Assembly (NCBI GenBank): GCA_963794745.1
Contig: CAWCEZ010000006.1
Span: 403,647 to 467,646 of the forward strand
Length of the DNA stretch: 64,000 bases
Origin: Fen-671 sp963794745
GTDB taxonomy: Bacteria > Actinomycetota > Acidimicrobiia > Acidimicrobiales > Palsa-688
Direction of reading: 5' to 3'
In this document: piece after piece, positions 35,272 through 43,634 of the stretch
Layout: each line of letters starts with the position of its first letter
How positions within the stretch are numbered: the stretch's first letter is position 1
Program-made: the position numbers and the translations under genes
The notes under the pieces: generated by a model
Databases searched by the model: none
The model's input: the letters and a program-made list of their open reading frames with translations, nothing else
Told to the model about the DNA's origin: nothing

Positions 35272-36414
35272 CTAATCGAGGACACGGGTTCTTAGCTCGA
35301 GCGGTGGCCATCCCGTGATGGGCCGCGGTTCACCCCGCCACAGGTCTTTCGTGTCTTCGTCCGGCTCGGGACGAAGGTCGGTTGGCCACTGGTTGTCGTA
35401 CGTCACCCCAATGAGAATCTCCGTAGAGCCGACGGAGGGTTGTGCGAAAGAGGTGCCGTCCTTCGCCACGGCGAGCTGCGAGCCGAAGTAGACGGGGAGC
35501 CGGGCGTCCACGGCAGGGCCGCCCACGCCCGCAAGGCCTGGCTGGCCGGTACCGGCGAAGATCGAGAGGTGGCCGTCGCTCTGCCAGCGGAGGATCTGGT
35601 CCCGGTCGCTGTCAACGATCAGGAGGTCGCCGTCCGGTTCGATGGCAAGAGCCTGGGGCCGCAAGAGGTCCGGCTCCTGGTGTGCCGTCTCCACTTCACC
35701 GGACAGCGAACGCGGTAGCGGTACAGCTCCGGGTAGGGACGCCGGCGGGTTAGGGCAGACATAGCTCTCGGCCTCGACGAGCATGCAGACCGTCGCCCAC
35801 GAGATCTTCCATCGACCATCGGCGAGGACAACGTTCCCGACGAAGCGCTGCTGGTAGCCACCGCTGCCCTGGTCGGAGATGCTGAAGTCGACCGTCGCAA
35901 CGCCCGGCGCGACAACTTTGATCGTCGAGACGGAGCTGGTGCCATTGGGCAGAAGCGCCGAGTCATCGGAGCGTGTCTGAGCTGCGCCGCCCGCGATGGC
36001 AGCCGCCAGCGGCCCGTCGACAGCGTCGACGTAGGGAGCGAGCTGCTTCGCTGGTTCAGGTGGGCCGACGAGGTGCCTAAAGGCCGCTACGACCTCGGTC
36101 CGCATCCCTGGTGCACTGTGCGGTGAAGGCAACGCACTCGCGACCGGGTAACCCCCGCCGGGGGCAACGACGATGACGACGACTGAAGGCCTACAAGCCC
36201 CTTCAGCGCCCCGCACAAACCAGGCCTTCGGTTCTCCACGATCTTGCTTACGCCGAAGCCCAGAGCTTCGTTCCAAGGAAGATGGCAGTTTCAGGGTTGG
36301 CTTTACGACCCGTGCCCGAGACGGCCTGGTTAGTGTGACCAGTAGAATGCCATACGTGTAGTTCCAATCCTTGAACTGCTTGGACTCCTGTGAGGTGCTC
36401 ATGATCGATCCCAA
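35272..36414 (-). CDS. NHL-repeat protein with membrane or signal segment
   Basis: About 380 residues from 36414 (ATG 36402 is an alternative start). A hydrophobic stretch PSVVVIVVAPGGGYPVASAL lies near residue 90. A SnoaL/NTF2-like region follows (VATVDFSISDQGSGGYQQRF, VLADGRWKISWATVCML), then an NHL-type repeat: LLRPQALAIEPDGDLLIVDS, DRDQILRWQSDGHLSIFAGT, GQPGLAGVGGPAVDARLPVY. Only one to two NHL units are evident, so the propeller is incomplete or divergent. Extracellular or periplasm-like location is likely. Function unknown. Confidence 0.55.
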   Translation of the reverse strand: MGSIMSTSQESKQFKDWNYTYGILLVTLTRPSRARVVKPTLKLPSSLERSSGLRRKQDRGEPKAWFVRGAEGACRPSVVVIVVAPGGGYPVASALPSPHSAPGMRTEVVAAFRHLVGPPEPAKQLAPYVDAVDGPLAAAIAGGAAQTRSDDSALLPNGTSSVSTIKVVAPGVATVDFSISDQGSGGYQQRFVGNVVLADGRWKISWATVCMLVEAESYVCPNPPASLPGAVPLPRSLSGEVETAHQEPDLLRPQALAIEPDGDLLIVDSDRDQILRWQSDGHLSIFAGTGQPGLAGVGGPAVDARLPVYFGSQLAVAKDGTSFAQPSVGSTEILIGVTYDNQWPTDLRPEPDEDTKDLWRGEPRPITGWPPLELRTRVLD

Positions 36415-36478
36415 ACGTATCTCAGCGCTCCCGAGGCGTGTCGGGCTCCCAGCTATCCCCGTTCCGCCTGGCTAGCTG

Positions 36479-37268
36479 ATGACCGCGACCCCACACCGAA
36501 ACGCATCGTCACCCGTTCCTTCGCGCGCCCGTAACCACCGACAGTCTTGGCCTGCCGAACGAGCCACGCCTCCACGAGAACGACCCTCGACGCGCCAAAT
36601 CTACGCCTTCGCTGACGAGAGCGGCGACTTTTCCTTCTCGAACCAGGCCGCTTCCAAGTACTTCACCCTCGGCACCATCGTGCTCTACGACCCGACGATC
36701 GGCGACCGCCTACTGGCCTTGCGCCGCGAGTGGGCTTCTGAAGGCCTAGGCCTTAACACCACCCTGCACGCCACCGAGGACGAGCAAGCCGTACACGATC
36801 GCGTCTTCACCTTTCTCGGTTCTGAGGACTTCGAAGCCGACTTCACCGTCCTGGAGAAACGCAAGCTTCCAACGTCCGTCCGTTCCCAACAGGCGCCCTA
36901 CAAGGACGCCTGGACCCGGCATTTCAAGACCATGGGCCCCGCTGCCTGCAGACTCAAGACCAACTCCTGGTGGTCGCGTCGGCACTTGGCCTTCGCAGTG
37001 AGCGCGCCAAACTACAAGCTTGCGTTGACGAAGCCACGCGTTGGACCGCGCAAAACTCTCCTACCAAGTAGCCTTCTGGCCGTGCGACTCCGATCCTTGT
37101 CTCCAGATCGCCGACTACTGCACCTGGGCGGTCCACCGCAAGTACGAACGCCACGACAAGCGCGCCTACAATCTCATCAAGACCAAGATCAAGAGCGAGG
37201 AGTTGCCACTCTTCGATCAGCGGCGCGTAATAACGAACAAGTTGGTTACAGCGGCAACTCTTCGATAG
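36479..37268 (+). CDS. DUF3800 family protein, frameshifted
   Basis: The hallmark is YAFADESGDFSFSNQAASKY with FTLGTIVLYDP near residue 45, the acidic DESG motif of DUF3800 (a predicted RNase H-like fold). The middle contains LHATEDEQAVHDRVF. After shifts near 36950-37050 the conserved C-terminal block appears in another frame: DSDPCLQIADYCTWAVHRKY and ERHDKRAYNLIKTKIKSEEL, including the second acidic site (QIADY). The ATG at 36479 gives ~40 extra N-terminal residues, so the true start may be later. Often found with mobile elements; function not established. Confidence 0.65.
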
Positions 37269-37342
37269 GCCACCACTAACGACGACGCGACCTTCTATCC
37301 GCGTGAGTCACGGGATAGGGGTGTTGCGTGGCGTCGTTGGGC

Positions 37343-37765
37343 TTATGCAGTCCGGCCGCCCATAGCGGCTATGCCGAAAATCAGTCCGGCGACGATTACC
37401 GCTAGTGCGACCTTGCCGGCCTTGTCCTGACCCTCATGCGCCTGAAGCTGTGCTGCCAACTGAAGAGCCTCGACTAACAACTCAATGTCTTGGCGATAGA
37501 AGGGGGGCGATACCATCTCTACGGCCTCGGTAATTACCTGCCCGTTGGTTGTGTTGAGCCAAGTGCCAAGTTGGAGGGCGCGGAACTCGGACATCGCAAG
37601 CAGCTCATGTGCCAGTTGTTCGGCGGTTGGGCGTGTCGAAGGTACGGTGTAGGGGAAGGGCATTTCCAACCATGGCTGTGATGCCCAGGCTTGGGGTGTG
37701 TAGCCACGAGGCAGTTTGATATATTGGACAAGGAATTGTGCGATTTGCTCTTGCTTTGTCACCAT
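37343..37765 (-). CDS. Tail-anchored hypothetical protein
   Basis: 140 residues from ATG 37765. Mostly helical soluble part (QEQIAQFLVQYIKLPRGYTP, PTAEQLAHELLAMSEFRALQ, RQDIELLVEALQLAAQLQAH) and a single C-terminal membrane span KVALAVIVAGLIFGIAAMGG. It starts 11 bp after the stop of the gene at 37776-38264, which has the same tail-anchored design, so they form a two-gene operon. No family recognised. Confidence 0.55.
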   Translation of the reverse strand: MVTKQEQIAQFLVQYIKLPRGYTPQAWASQPWLEMPFPYTVPSTRPTAEQLAHELLAMSEFRALQLGTWLNTTNGQVITEAVEMVSPPFYRQDIELLVEALQLAAQLQAHEGQDKAGKVALAVIVAGLIFGIAAMGGRTA

Positions 37766-37775
37766 GTCTTTCCTT

Positions 37776-38264
37776 TTATTTAGATGAACCGATGGCAGCC
37801 GCGGCTGCAACTACCATCAGAGCGCCACCAAGAGCGCCAAGCAACACACCAACGTCTCGCTCGTTAAGTGAGCTGGAGTTACGTGGCGCCAACAGATCTG
37901 TAAGCGGGTGTTGACAATGGGGGCAATGACCAACCGCCAACAGATCGTAACCTCTGATCGGCTTGCTACATCCCCTCTTAGGGCAGACGCCGATCGGCAA
38001 GAGGGATCGTTTGGCGAAAGCAGTTAAAGTCGTCAGCTCGTTCTGGGATCGGGCCAGCTCGCTGTCCACTTGGGCCTCTTCGGCAGAGGCGATTGCCAAT
38101 TTGGTCTCGAGATCAGCTACGGAGGCCTCGTCCGAGGCCGCCCCTAGGCCACGCTCCAGAAGGTCGACCACGGCCGAGGTCAGCGTCACGCCCCGGTCTT
38201 GGGCGTAGGAGTCCAGAGCCCCTTTGAGTGTCTCGGGCACCCGTGCATAAACTACCTGGCTCAT
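37776..38264 (-). CDS. RHH-like / coiled-coil / zinc-ribbon protein with C-terminal membrane span
   Basis: 162 residues from ATG 38264. The N-terminal MSQVVYARVPETLKGALDSY and RGVTLTSAVVDLLERGLG look like a ribbon-helix-helix DNA-binding domain. A heptad-rich helix follows (VADLETKLAIASAEEAQVDS, ELARSQNELTTLTAF), then a zinc ribbon CPKRGCSKPIRG with VGHCPHCQHPL, and a hydrophobic tail LLGALGGALMVVAAAAAIGS. DNA-binding and membrane-anchoring elements in one small protein are uncommon. Operon with the gene at 37343. Function unknown. Confidence 0.6.
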   Translation of the reverse strand: MSQVVYARVPETLKGALDSYAQDRGVTLTSAVVDLLERGLGAASDEASVADLETKLAIASAEEAQVDSELARSQNELTTLTAFAKRSLLPIGVCPKRGCSKPIRGYDLLAVGHCPHCQHPLTDLLAPRNSSSLNERDVGVLLGALGGALMVVAAAAAIGSSK

Positions 38265-38547
38265 GTCAGAGAATGCCAGCAGAGCTCTCAGGGAATGCAA
38301 GGATTGACTAACAGAGGCCGGAATCCACACGTTCGGAGGCCCGAGACCCCCCGGTGACGAGGCCAACCGAACGGGCGGGCTTGAAAGTGCTGAGGTGGTG
38401 GTGGGTGCCGCCCAGGACCGCGTGACGGCGCCCCAACGCCATCGTCTCAAGCGGACCCGTTCGAGTAGCACCCACAGGGAGTACCTTGCAGGACGCTACT
38501 TGAACCCTGTGGAGGGAGTGGTGTCTGGTTCCACAAGATACCGGACA

Positions 38548-39803
38548 CCTGTCGCGGGACATAGCGGACACCAGAATGAAGGGGTGTGCGCATGGAGCTC
38601 GCTGGTTACGTCGTCAATGCCGTGGTGCTGGAGGGCCGTCCGGTAAGGGAAGTGGCCCGGGCCCACGGGGTGTCCAAGACCTGGCTCTACGAGTTACTGG
38701 CTCGGCACCAAGAACTGGGCGAGCAAGGGTTGGTGCCCCGCTCTAAACGTCCCCGGTCTTCCCCGAGCCGGGTGAGCACGGCGCTTGAAGATGAGATCGT
38801 CGAACTGCGCAAGTCCCTGGCCGAAGAGGGCCTCGACGCCGGGCCCCACAGCATCCAGTACCACTTGCAGTGCCGCCACCGCCGGAAGAAGTCGGTCGTG
38901 CCTTCGGTGTCGAGCATATGGAGGGTGCTAAAGCGGAGAGGATTTGTAACCCCTCAGCCGCAAAAGCGGCCGAAGTGCTCTTATGTCCGCTTCGCGGCGG
39001 AACTGCCCAATGAGTGCTGGCAGGCTGACACGACCCACTGGTCGCTCGCCGATGGCACCGACGTCGAGGTGCTCAACTTCTTGGACGACCACTCCCGGCT
39101 GTTAGTGGCTTCGGTGGCCTTCATGACCACCAAGGCAACCGACGTAGTGGCCGTTTTCCAGGCAAGTGCCGAGCACTTTGGGCTACCGGCGTCGGTGCTC
39201 ACCGACAACGGTGGGATCTTCACCGCTGAAAGCCGGGGCGGCCGCTGCGCCATGGAGACCCTGCTCGGGGCTCTCGGCGTCACCTACAAGCACGGCAGGC
39301 CCTACCACCCACAGACCCAAGGCAAAGTCGAGCGCTTTCACCAGACGCTGAAAAAGCACCTGGCCAAACAGCGCCGCCCGGGCGACCTGGCCGAGCTGCA
39401 GGCCCAGCTCGACCGCTTCAGGGCTTACTACAACCAAGTCCGTCCACACCGGGCCATCGGCCGGCGCACCCCAGCGCAGGCCTATGGCGCACGCACCAAG
39501 GCCGTCGCCAAGCCCCCGTTGTTGCCGAACGGCCACTACCGGCTGCGCCACGACCGCCTCGACAAGGCAGGAAAGGTCACGCTGCGCTACCAGGGCCGGC
39601 TACGCCACATCGGCGTCGGTCGCGCCCACGCCGGCATCAGGGTCTACCTCCTGGTGGCCGATCGCGACGTGCACGTCCTCACCGAGGACGGCGAGCTCCT
39701 AGGCCGGCTCACCATCGACCCGGACAAGGATTACCAGCCCATGGAGCGCCCGCTAGTGTCCGGGATGTCTTGAGACAGCCGTCCGGGATGTCTCGCGACA
39801 CAA
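38548..39803 (+). mobile_element. IS481-type insertion sequence
   Basis: About 1.25 kb bounded by inverted repeats TGTCGCGGGACATAGCGGAC (38550 onward) and its partner, read on the minus strand as TGTCGCGAGACATCCCGGAC (39800 down), ~18 of 22 positions alike. Inner copies of the GTCCGGGATGTCT-type repeat lie at 39757-39775. It contains one intact transposase. The right end stops ~5 bp from the 3' end of tRNA-Ala. No target duplication could be established by eye. Confidence 0.65.
38592..39773 (+). CDS. IS481-family transposase
   Basis: 393 residues from ATG 38592. N-terminal HTH (REVARAHGVSKTWLYELLAR), a second helical region with SVSSIWRVLKRRGF, then the DDE integrase core: CWQADTTHWSLADG (D), VLNFLDDHSRLLVASVAF, ASVLTDNGGIFTAESRGG (D), and GRPYHPQTQGKVERFHQTLK (E). 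The C-terminal tail is beta-rich (RLRHDRLDKAGKVTLRYQGR). All catalytic residues are present and the frame is uninterrupted, so the element may be active. Single-ORF design and IR type fit IS481. Confidence 0.9.
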   Translation: MELAGYVVNAVVLEGRPVREVARAHGVSKTWLYELLARHQELGEQGLVPRSKRPRSSPSRVSTALEDEIVELRKSLAEEGLDAGPHSIQYHLQCRHRRKKSVVPSVSSIWRVLKRRGFVTPQPQKRPKCSYVRFAAELPNECWQADTTHWSLADGTDVEVLNFLDDHSRLLVASVAFMTTKATDVVAVFQASAEHFGLPASVLTDNGGIFTAESRGGRCAMETLLGALGVTYKHGRPYHPQTQGKVERFHQTLKKHLAKQRRPGDLAELQAQLDRFRAYYNQVRPHRAIGRRTPAQAYGARTKAVAKPPLLPNGHYRLRHDRLDKAGKVTLRYQGRLRHIGVGRAHAGIRVYLLVADRDVHVLTEDGELLGRLTIDPDKDYQPMERPLVSGMS

Positions 39804-39806
39804 CAA

Positions 39807-39883
39807 TGGTGGAGGTGATGGGACTTGAACCCACGACTTCTACGATGCGAACGTAGCGCTCTTCCGGGCTGAGCTACACCCCC
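39807..39883 (-). tRNA. tRNA-Ala (anticodon CGC)
   Basis: On the minus strand: acceptor GGGGGTG pairs with CACCTCC, D-arm with TAGCTCAGCCC, anticodon stem CTACG/CGTAG around loop TTCGCAT (anticodon CGC), T-arm GTGGGTTCAAGTCCCAT, and encoded CCA at 39809-39807. All stems close. It lies immediately beside the IS481-type element. Confidence 0.95.
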
Positions 39884-39936
39884 CGACAGCGAGAGTCTAA
39901 CGCCCGAGCGAGGGGGCTACAGGCGGCTCGGGGGTC

Positions 39937-41253
39937 TTAGCTTGTCGTCGCCCGGCGGTTGCTGATGGCGTCTACGGTCACAGCCACAATGAGCACAACG
40001 CCGGTGATCACGTACTGCAACTGTGCGCTCGTTTCGAGGAGCGCCATACCGTTGACGATACCGGCAATAACCAGACCGCCGATGACACCGTGGATCGCTT
40101 TTCCTCGCCCGCCAAAAAGGCTGGCGCCACCAATGACAGCCGCCGCAATCGAATAAAGGACCAGCTGGCCGCCATCGACGCTCGTCGAAACGCCCTGGAA
40201 CTGGCCCGCGATTATCAATCCCGCGATCCCTCCGTTGAGAGAGCAAAGGGTAAAGCCCAGTGTCCGGATCCACTTGGTATTGACACCAGCACGGCGGGCC
40301 GCTTCGCGGTTACCGCCGATGGCGTACATGTAACGGCCCGGCTTGGTCCGGTTCAACAACAAGCTCCACAGGAGGAGGATGCCCAGGACCTCCAGGACGA
40401 ACCAGGGCAGGCCCCGTATCGGGCCTGCAGCTGCCAACTGGCTGCGATTAGCGTTGACGATGAGAACTAGCCCCGCCCCTGCCGCAGCGATTGCAACGAT
40501 CTTCACGATCGTAAGGCTGACCGGCGGCGCTACCAGGCCGCTGCTACGGCGGCGGTTGTCCCTGAACCACAGTACGACGGCGTAAATTACTACCAAAGCG
40601 CCAATGATCACCCACCCTGCCAACAGGCTGTTGGTGTGACCAGTAGCAAAATCGTCAAAGATCTTGTCGTTAATCGGTACGGTGCCACCGTTGCCCAGCA
40701 CGAGCAACAGGACCCCTTCCCACCCGAGCAACCCGGCCAGTGTGACAACGAACGAGGGCAGCCCGAGCCTCGTGATGAGGAGGCCCTGGACGAAGCCGAT
40801 AGCGGCGCAGGCGCCCAGGGAGACCACGATGACGATTGCGAGCGGCCAGGGATGGGTCCCTGACAACATTTCCGCTGCTATCGCCCCACCCAAGAGCCCG
40901 ACGTAACCAACTGACAGGTCGATCTCACCCAGAAGGAGCACGAACACGATCCCCATGGCCATGACCATGTACAAGGAGGCCTGCTGGAGCCAGTTAACGA
41001 GGTTCTGAGCTGTCAGGAAGTGGCTGTTGCCGGCCTGGAAGACGATAGATATGAGCACCAGCCCGACCACGACAGGCAAGACTCCGCTGTCACCGGAGAG
41101 CACCCTCGACCAGTAGGCACGGGCGTAAGTCCCGAGCGAGACGACGGAGTTGACAGGGTTGGCCGCAGCAGACGGGGCTACTGGCTCCCCTGTAGCAACG
41201 GCTGGTGAACCAGCCTGCTCGAGCGAGGGGATCGGCTCAGCTTCTTGGGTCAT
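39937..41253 (-). CDS. Sugar ABC transporter permease (xylose/ribose type)
   Basis: 438-residue inner-membrane permease of the BPD_transp_2 family that forms the sugar channel. ATG 41253 starts MTQEAEPIPSLEQ. About ten hydrophobic spans, including YMVMAMGIVFVLLLGEIDLS (the GEIDLSVGYV signature of ribose/xylose permeases), ITRLGLPSFVVTLAGLLGWE, and the EAA-like loop YAIGGNREAARRAGVNTKWI. The cytosolic insert around GIHxKW is typical of XylH. Third gene of an importer set with the ATPase at 42093 (3-bp gap) and binding protein at 43464. The substrate is probably a pentose or related monosaccharide; not provable here. Confidence 0.85.
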   Translation of the reverse strand: MTQEAEPIPSLEQAGSPAVATGEPVAPSAAANPVNSVVSLGTYARAYWSRVLSGDSGVLPVVVGLVLISIVFQAGNSHFLTAQNLVNWLQQASLYMVMAMGIVFVLLLGEIDLSVGYVGLLGGAIAAEMLSGTHPWPLAIVIVVSLGACAAIGFVQGLLITRLGLPSFVVTLAGLLGWEGVLLLVLGNGGTVPINDKIFDDFATGHTNSLLAGWVIIGALVVIYAVVLWFRDNRRRSSGLVAPPVSLTIVKIVAIAAAGAGLVLIVNANRSQLAAAGPIRGLPWFVLEVLGILLLWSLLLNRTKPGRYMYAIGGNREAARRAGVNTKWIRTLGFTLCSLNGGIAGLIIAGQFQGVSTSVDGGQLVLYSIAAAVIGGASLFGGRGKAIHGVIGGLVIAGIVNGMALLETSAQLQYVITGVVLIVAVTVDAISNRRATTS

Positions 41254-41255
41254 CG

Positions 41256-42093
41256 TCAAGCTCCGTTCGGCTTGAGAACGCCTGGGACTGTTCGCGACGT
41301 AGTACCCGACGTGACGAGGTCGACCACCATCTGGCGGTCCAGGTCGGCGGCTGGGATCGAAGCGACCAAGCGCCCGAGGTAGAGGACCGCTATCTGGTCT
41401 GCAACCTCGAAAACATCGTTGAAATTGTGGGACACAAAAATGACCCCGAGGCCGCGTTCGGCCAAACGGCGAGTCAGTTCGAGCACCATGCCGGTCTGGG
41501 CGACCCCCAGGGCGGCCGTCGGCTCGTCCATGATCACAAGCTGGGAGTTCCACATCACGGCCTTTGCGACAGCGACCGCCTGGCGCTGTCCACCCGACAA
41601 AGAAGCCACGACTTGGCGTACTGAACGCACCGTGGTAACACGAAGGCTAGCGAGGGTTTGCGACGCTGCGGTCTCCATGTTGTTCTCGTCTAGGAAGAAA
41701 CCCTTCGTCTTCTCGCGCCCGAGGAACATGTTCTGGACGATGTCGAGGTTGTTGCACAAAGCCAAGTCCTGGTAAACGGTTTCGATACCTAGGGCGGCTG
41801 AGTCACGGGGCGACCTGATGTGGACGGGCTGGCCCTTCCAGTAGATTCTGGCCCCCGTCAGGAGGGTGGATCCCGGCGATGGTCTTGAGAGTGACCGACT
41901 TACCGGCCCCGTTGTCGCCCACCAGGGCGGTCACTCGTCCGGGGTAAACCTTGAGATTGATATCAGTGAGCGCTTGAACGGCCCCAAAGTGCTTGGAAAG
42001 GTTCCTGAGTTCCAACAACGGCACCCCAGCTGCTGTTGAGGGCACATCCCCGCCGCCAGCGCCAACCCCCTCGATCGCGCCGCTACTGCTCAC
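41256..42093 (-). CDS. Sugar ABC transporter ATP-binding protein, one frameshift
   Basis: Single-domain ATPase (~279 residues after repair) powering the importer. Walker A GDNGAGKSVTLKTIAG (about residue 64), then a one-base shift near 41853. The restored frame reads RIYWKGQPVHIRSPRDSAAL with ETVYQDLALCNNLDI (Q-loop), signature LSGGQRQAVAVAKAV, Walker B LVIMDEPTAALG and the H-loop IFVSHNFNDVF. Half-size like XylG-type or FrcA proteins in actinobacteria. The gene lies between binding protein and permease; an attenuator-like hairpin precedes it. Confidence 0.85.
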
Positions 42094-42165
42094 TTTGTCT
42101 CATTTCTTTCCCCTCGCTCTTCGGTCGTTGCCCACCTCTCCGACCGGGTGATTCAAGCGCCCAAA

Positions 42166-42193
42166 CCGCACCTGTACCTCAGCACAGGTGCGG
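42166..42193. terminator. Hairpin between binding protein and ATPase genes
   Basis: A perfect 10-bp stem, CCGCACCTGT/ACAGGTGCGG with an 8-base loop, lies 54 bp downstream of the binding-protein stop. On the minus strand TTTGGG follows, with no long T-run. This is the usual partial terminator or processing hairpin that lets the binding protein be made in excess over the transporter. Confidence 0.6.
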
Positions 42194-42246
42194 TCGGGCG
42201 TCTTTATGCGTTTTAGCTAGCTACCTATTGGGTTGCCCCAGCAGGA

Positions 42247-43464
42247 CTAGTGGATCCCGAACTGCTTGCAGGCTGCGCCAATACCGTTGCAGATGGCGGA
42301 AACCTTGTCGAACCCGTCAGCTACCACGGTCTTCTCCATGTTGGCTGTGGTGACCCACATCGGGGTCTCGAGGACGGCCGGGATGTTGACGGCGGTGTCC
42401 TTGCCCGGAGCGGCGCTGTGGTCGATGGTGTTCGTACCGACCAGGCCCATGGGCAAGCTAAGACCGGCACGCAGGTAGAGAGCAGCAGCAACGGCTGCCT
42501 GAACCTCGAGGTAGATGGGCTTGTAAACGGACCCGCACTGGTACCCAGTGAGGATGTCCTGCATGCCTTGGACGGTGCCGTCCTGACCGGTCGTCGGGAA
42601 GGTCCAGGGCTTCACGCCATCTTCCTTCAGGTCGGCTACAACGGAGTCGTCCAAGCCATCGTTAGCGACGACGGCAGCGTTGATGGTCGGGTGCGCCGTG
42701 AGAGCCTCGGCGAAGATCGTGCCGCCCTGCAGGTTGTTCCATGCCGGGACTGCCTGCTCACCGACCTTCTTGTATTTGCCGTCCGCGTAGTAGGACTTGA
42801 GCACCGAGTTGTAACCCTGAGCGAACAGGGTGGCGTTGTTGTCGGTCGGCGACCCGTCGAGCTCGAACACGTGTGGGCTCTTCACATGCCATTTGGCTAT
42901 GCAGGCCACAAGGCCCTGGCCCTGGAGCTGGCCGACGTGGACGTTGTTGAAGCTGACGTAAACGCTGGCCGAGCCGCCAAGATTGAGGCGGTCGTAGTCA
43001 AGGGTCTTGACCCCGGCTGCCCCAGCGGTCTTCTCGATGGCGTCGCCAGCAGTCGCGTCCAACGACGTGATGCCGATGACCTTCGCGCCGGCGGTGATCG
43101 CGGCCTGCGCTTGGGTGGCCTGGGTGGTGTCGCTCCCCAGGGCGTTCTCGACGATAATGTCGCTCGCTGGCAGGCCAGCAAGTTCTAGTGCCTTCTTCAG
43201 GTACGGCGCATCGAAGTCAACCCAGCGCACCGAAGAGGCCGTGTCGGGCAGCAAGAAGGCAACCTTGCCGGTACCTGCGGCGGTGATGGGCTTCAGCAGA
43301 GGCATTGTCGAGAAGGTCTTGTTGAAGTTGAAGGCCATGGCCGATACGGTCGGCGCCGTCTGAGCTTCGGCCGAAACGCTTACGAAGCCAGTCAGCAAGC
43401 TGAGACCGGCAACGCCGGCAGCCGAGTAGCGCACGACGCGCTTCCTAGGCGAACTGATTGTCAT
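42247..43464 (-). CDS. Sugar ABC transporter substrate-binding protein
   Basis: 405-residue exported binding protein of the periplasmic-binding-protein type 1 (XylF/RbsB) class. Signal region KRVVRYSAAGVAGLSLLTGF VSVSAEA with cleavage likely after AEA. Mature motifs: KVAFLLPDTASSVRWVDFDA, ALGSDTTQATQAQAAITAGA, VIGITSLDATAG, VFELDGSPTDNNATLFAQGY, INAAVVANDGLDDSVVADL and TGQDGTVQGMQDILTGYQC. A T/D/N-lined cleft fits a sugar ligand. It delivers to the downstream ATPase and permease. Upstream, 170 bp separate it from the sensor fusion, leaving room for a regulated promoter. Confidence 0.85.
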   Translation of the reverse strand: MTISSPRKRVVRYSAAGVAGLSLLTGFVSVSAEAQTAPTVSAMAFNFNKTFSTMPLLKPITAAGTGKVAFLLPDTASSVRWVDFDAPYLKKALELAGLPASDIIVENALGSDTTQATQAQAAITAGAKVIGITSLDATAGDAIEKTAGAAGVKTLDYDRLNLGGSASVYVSFNNVHVGQLQGQGLVACIAKWHVKSPHVFELDGSPTDNNATLFAQGYNSVLKSYYADGKYKKVGEQAVPAWNNLQGGTIFAEALTAHPTINAAVVANDGLDDSVVADLKEDGVKPWTFPTTGQDGTVQGMQDILTGYQCGSVYKPIYLEVQAAVAAALYLRAGLSLPMGLVGTNTIDHSAAPGKDTAVNIPAVLETPMWVTTANMEKTVVADGFDKVSAICNGIGAACKQFGIH

Positions 43465-43634
43465 TATTTTCCCCTTTTGTGGCTAACCGGTTCCGGCGCC
43501 TAGCGAGAGTGCTGACGCCAACCAGCGATGTCGGCTCTGACGCTACGACTGGCCGCGTGAACGCGAATGTAAACACCTCCTGAGAAAAGTTTAACATAGT
43601 ATTAATTCAAGAGGCAGTCCGCTTTTGCAGCCGC

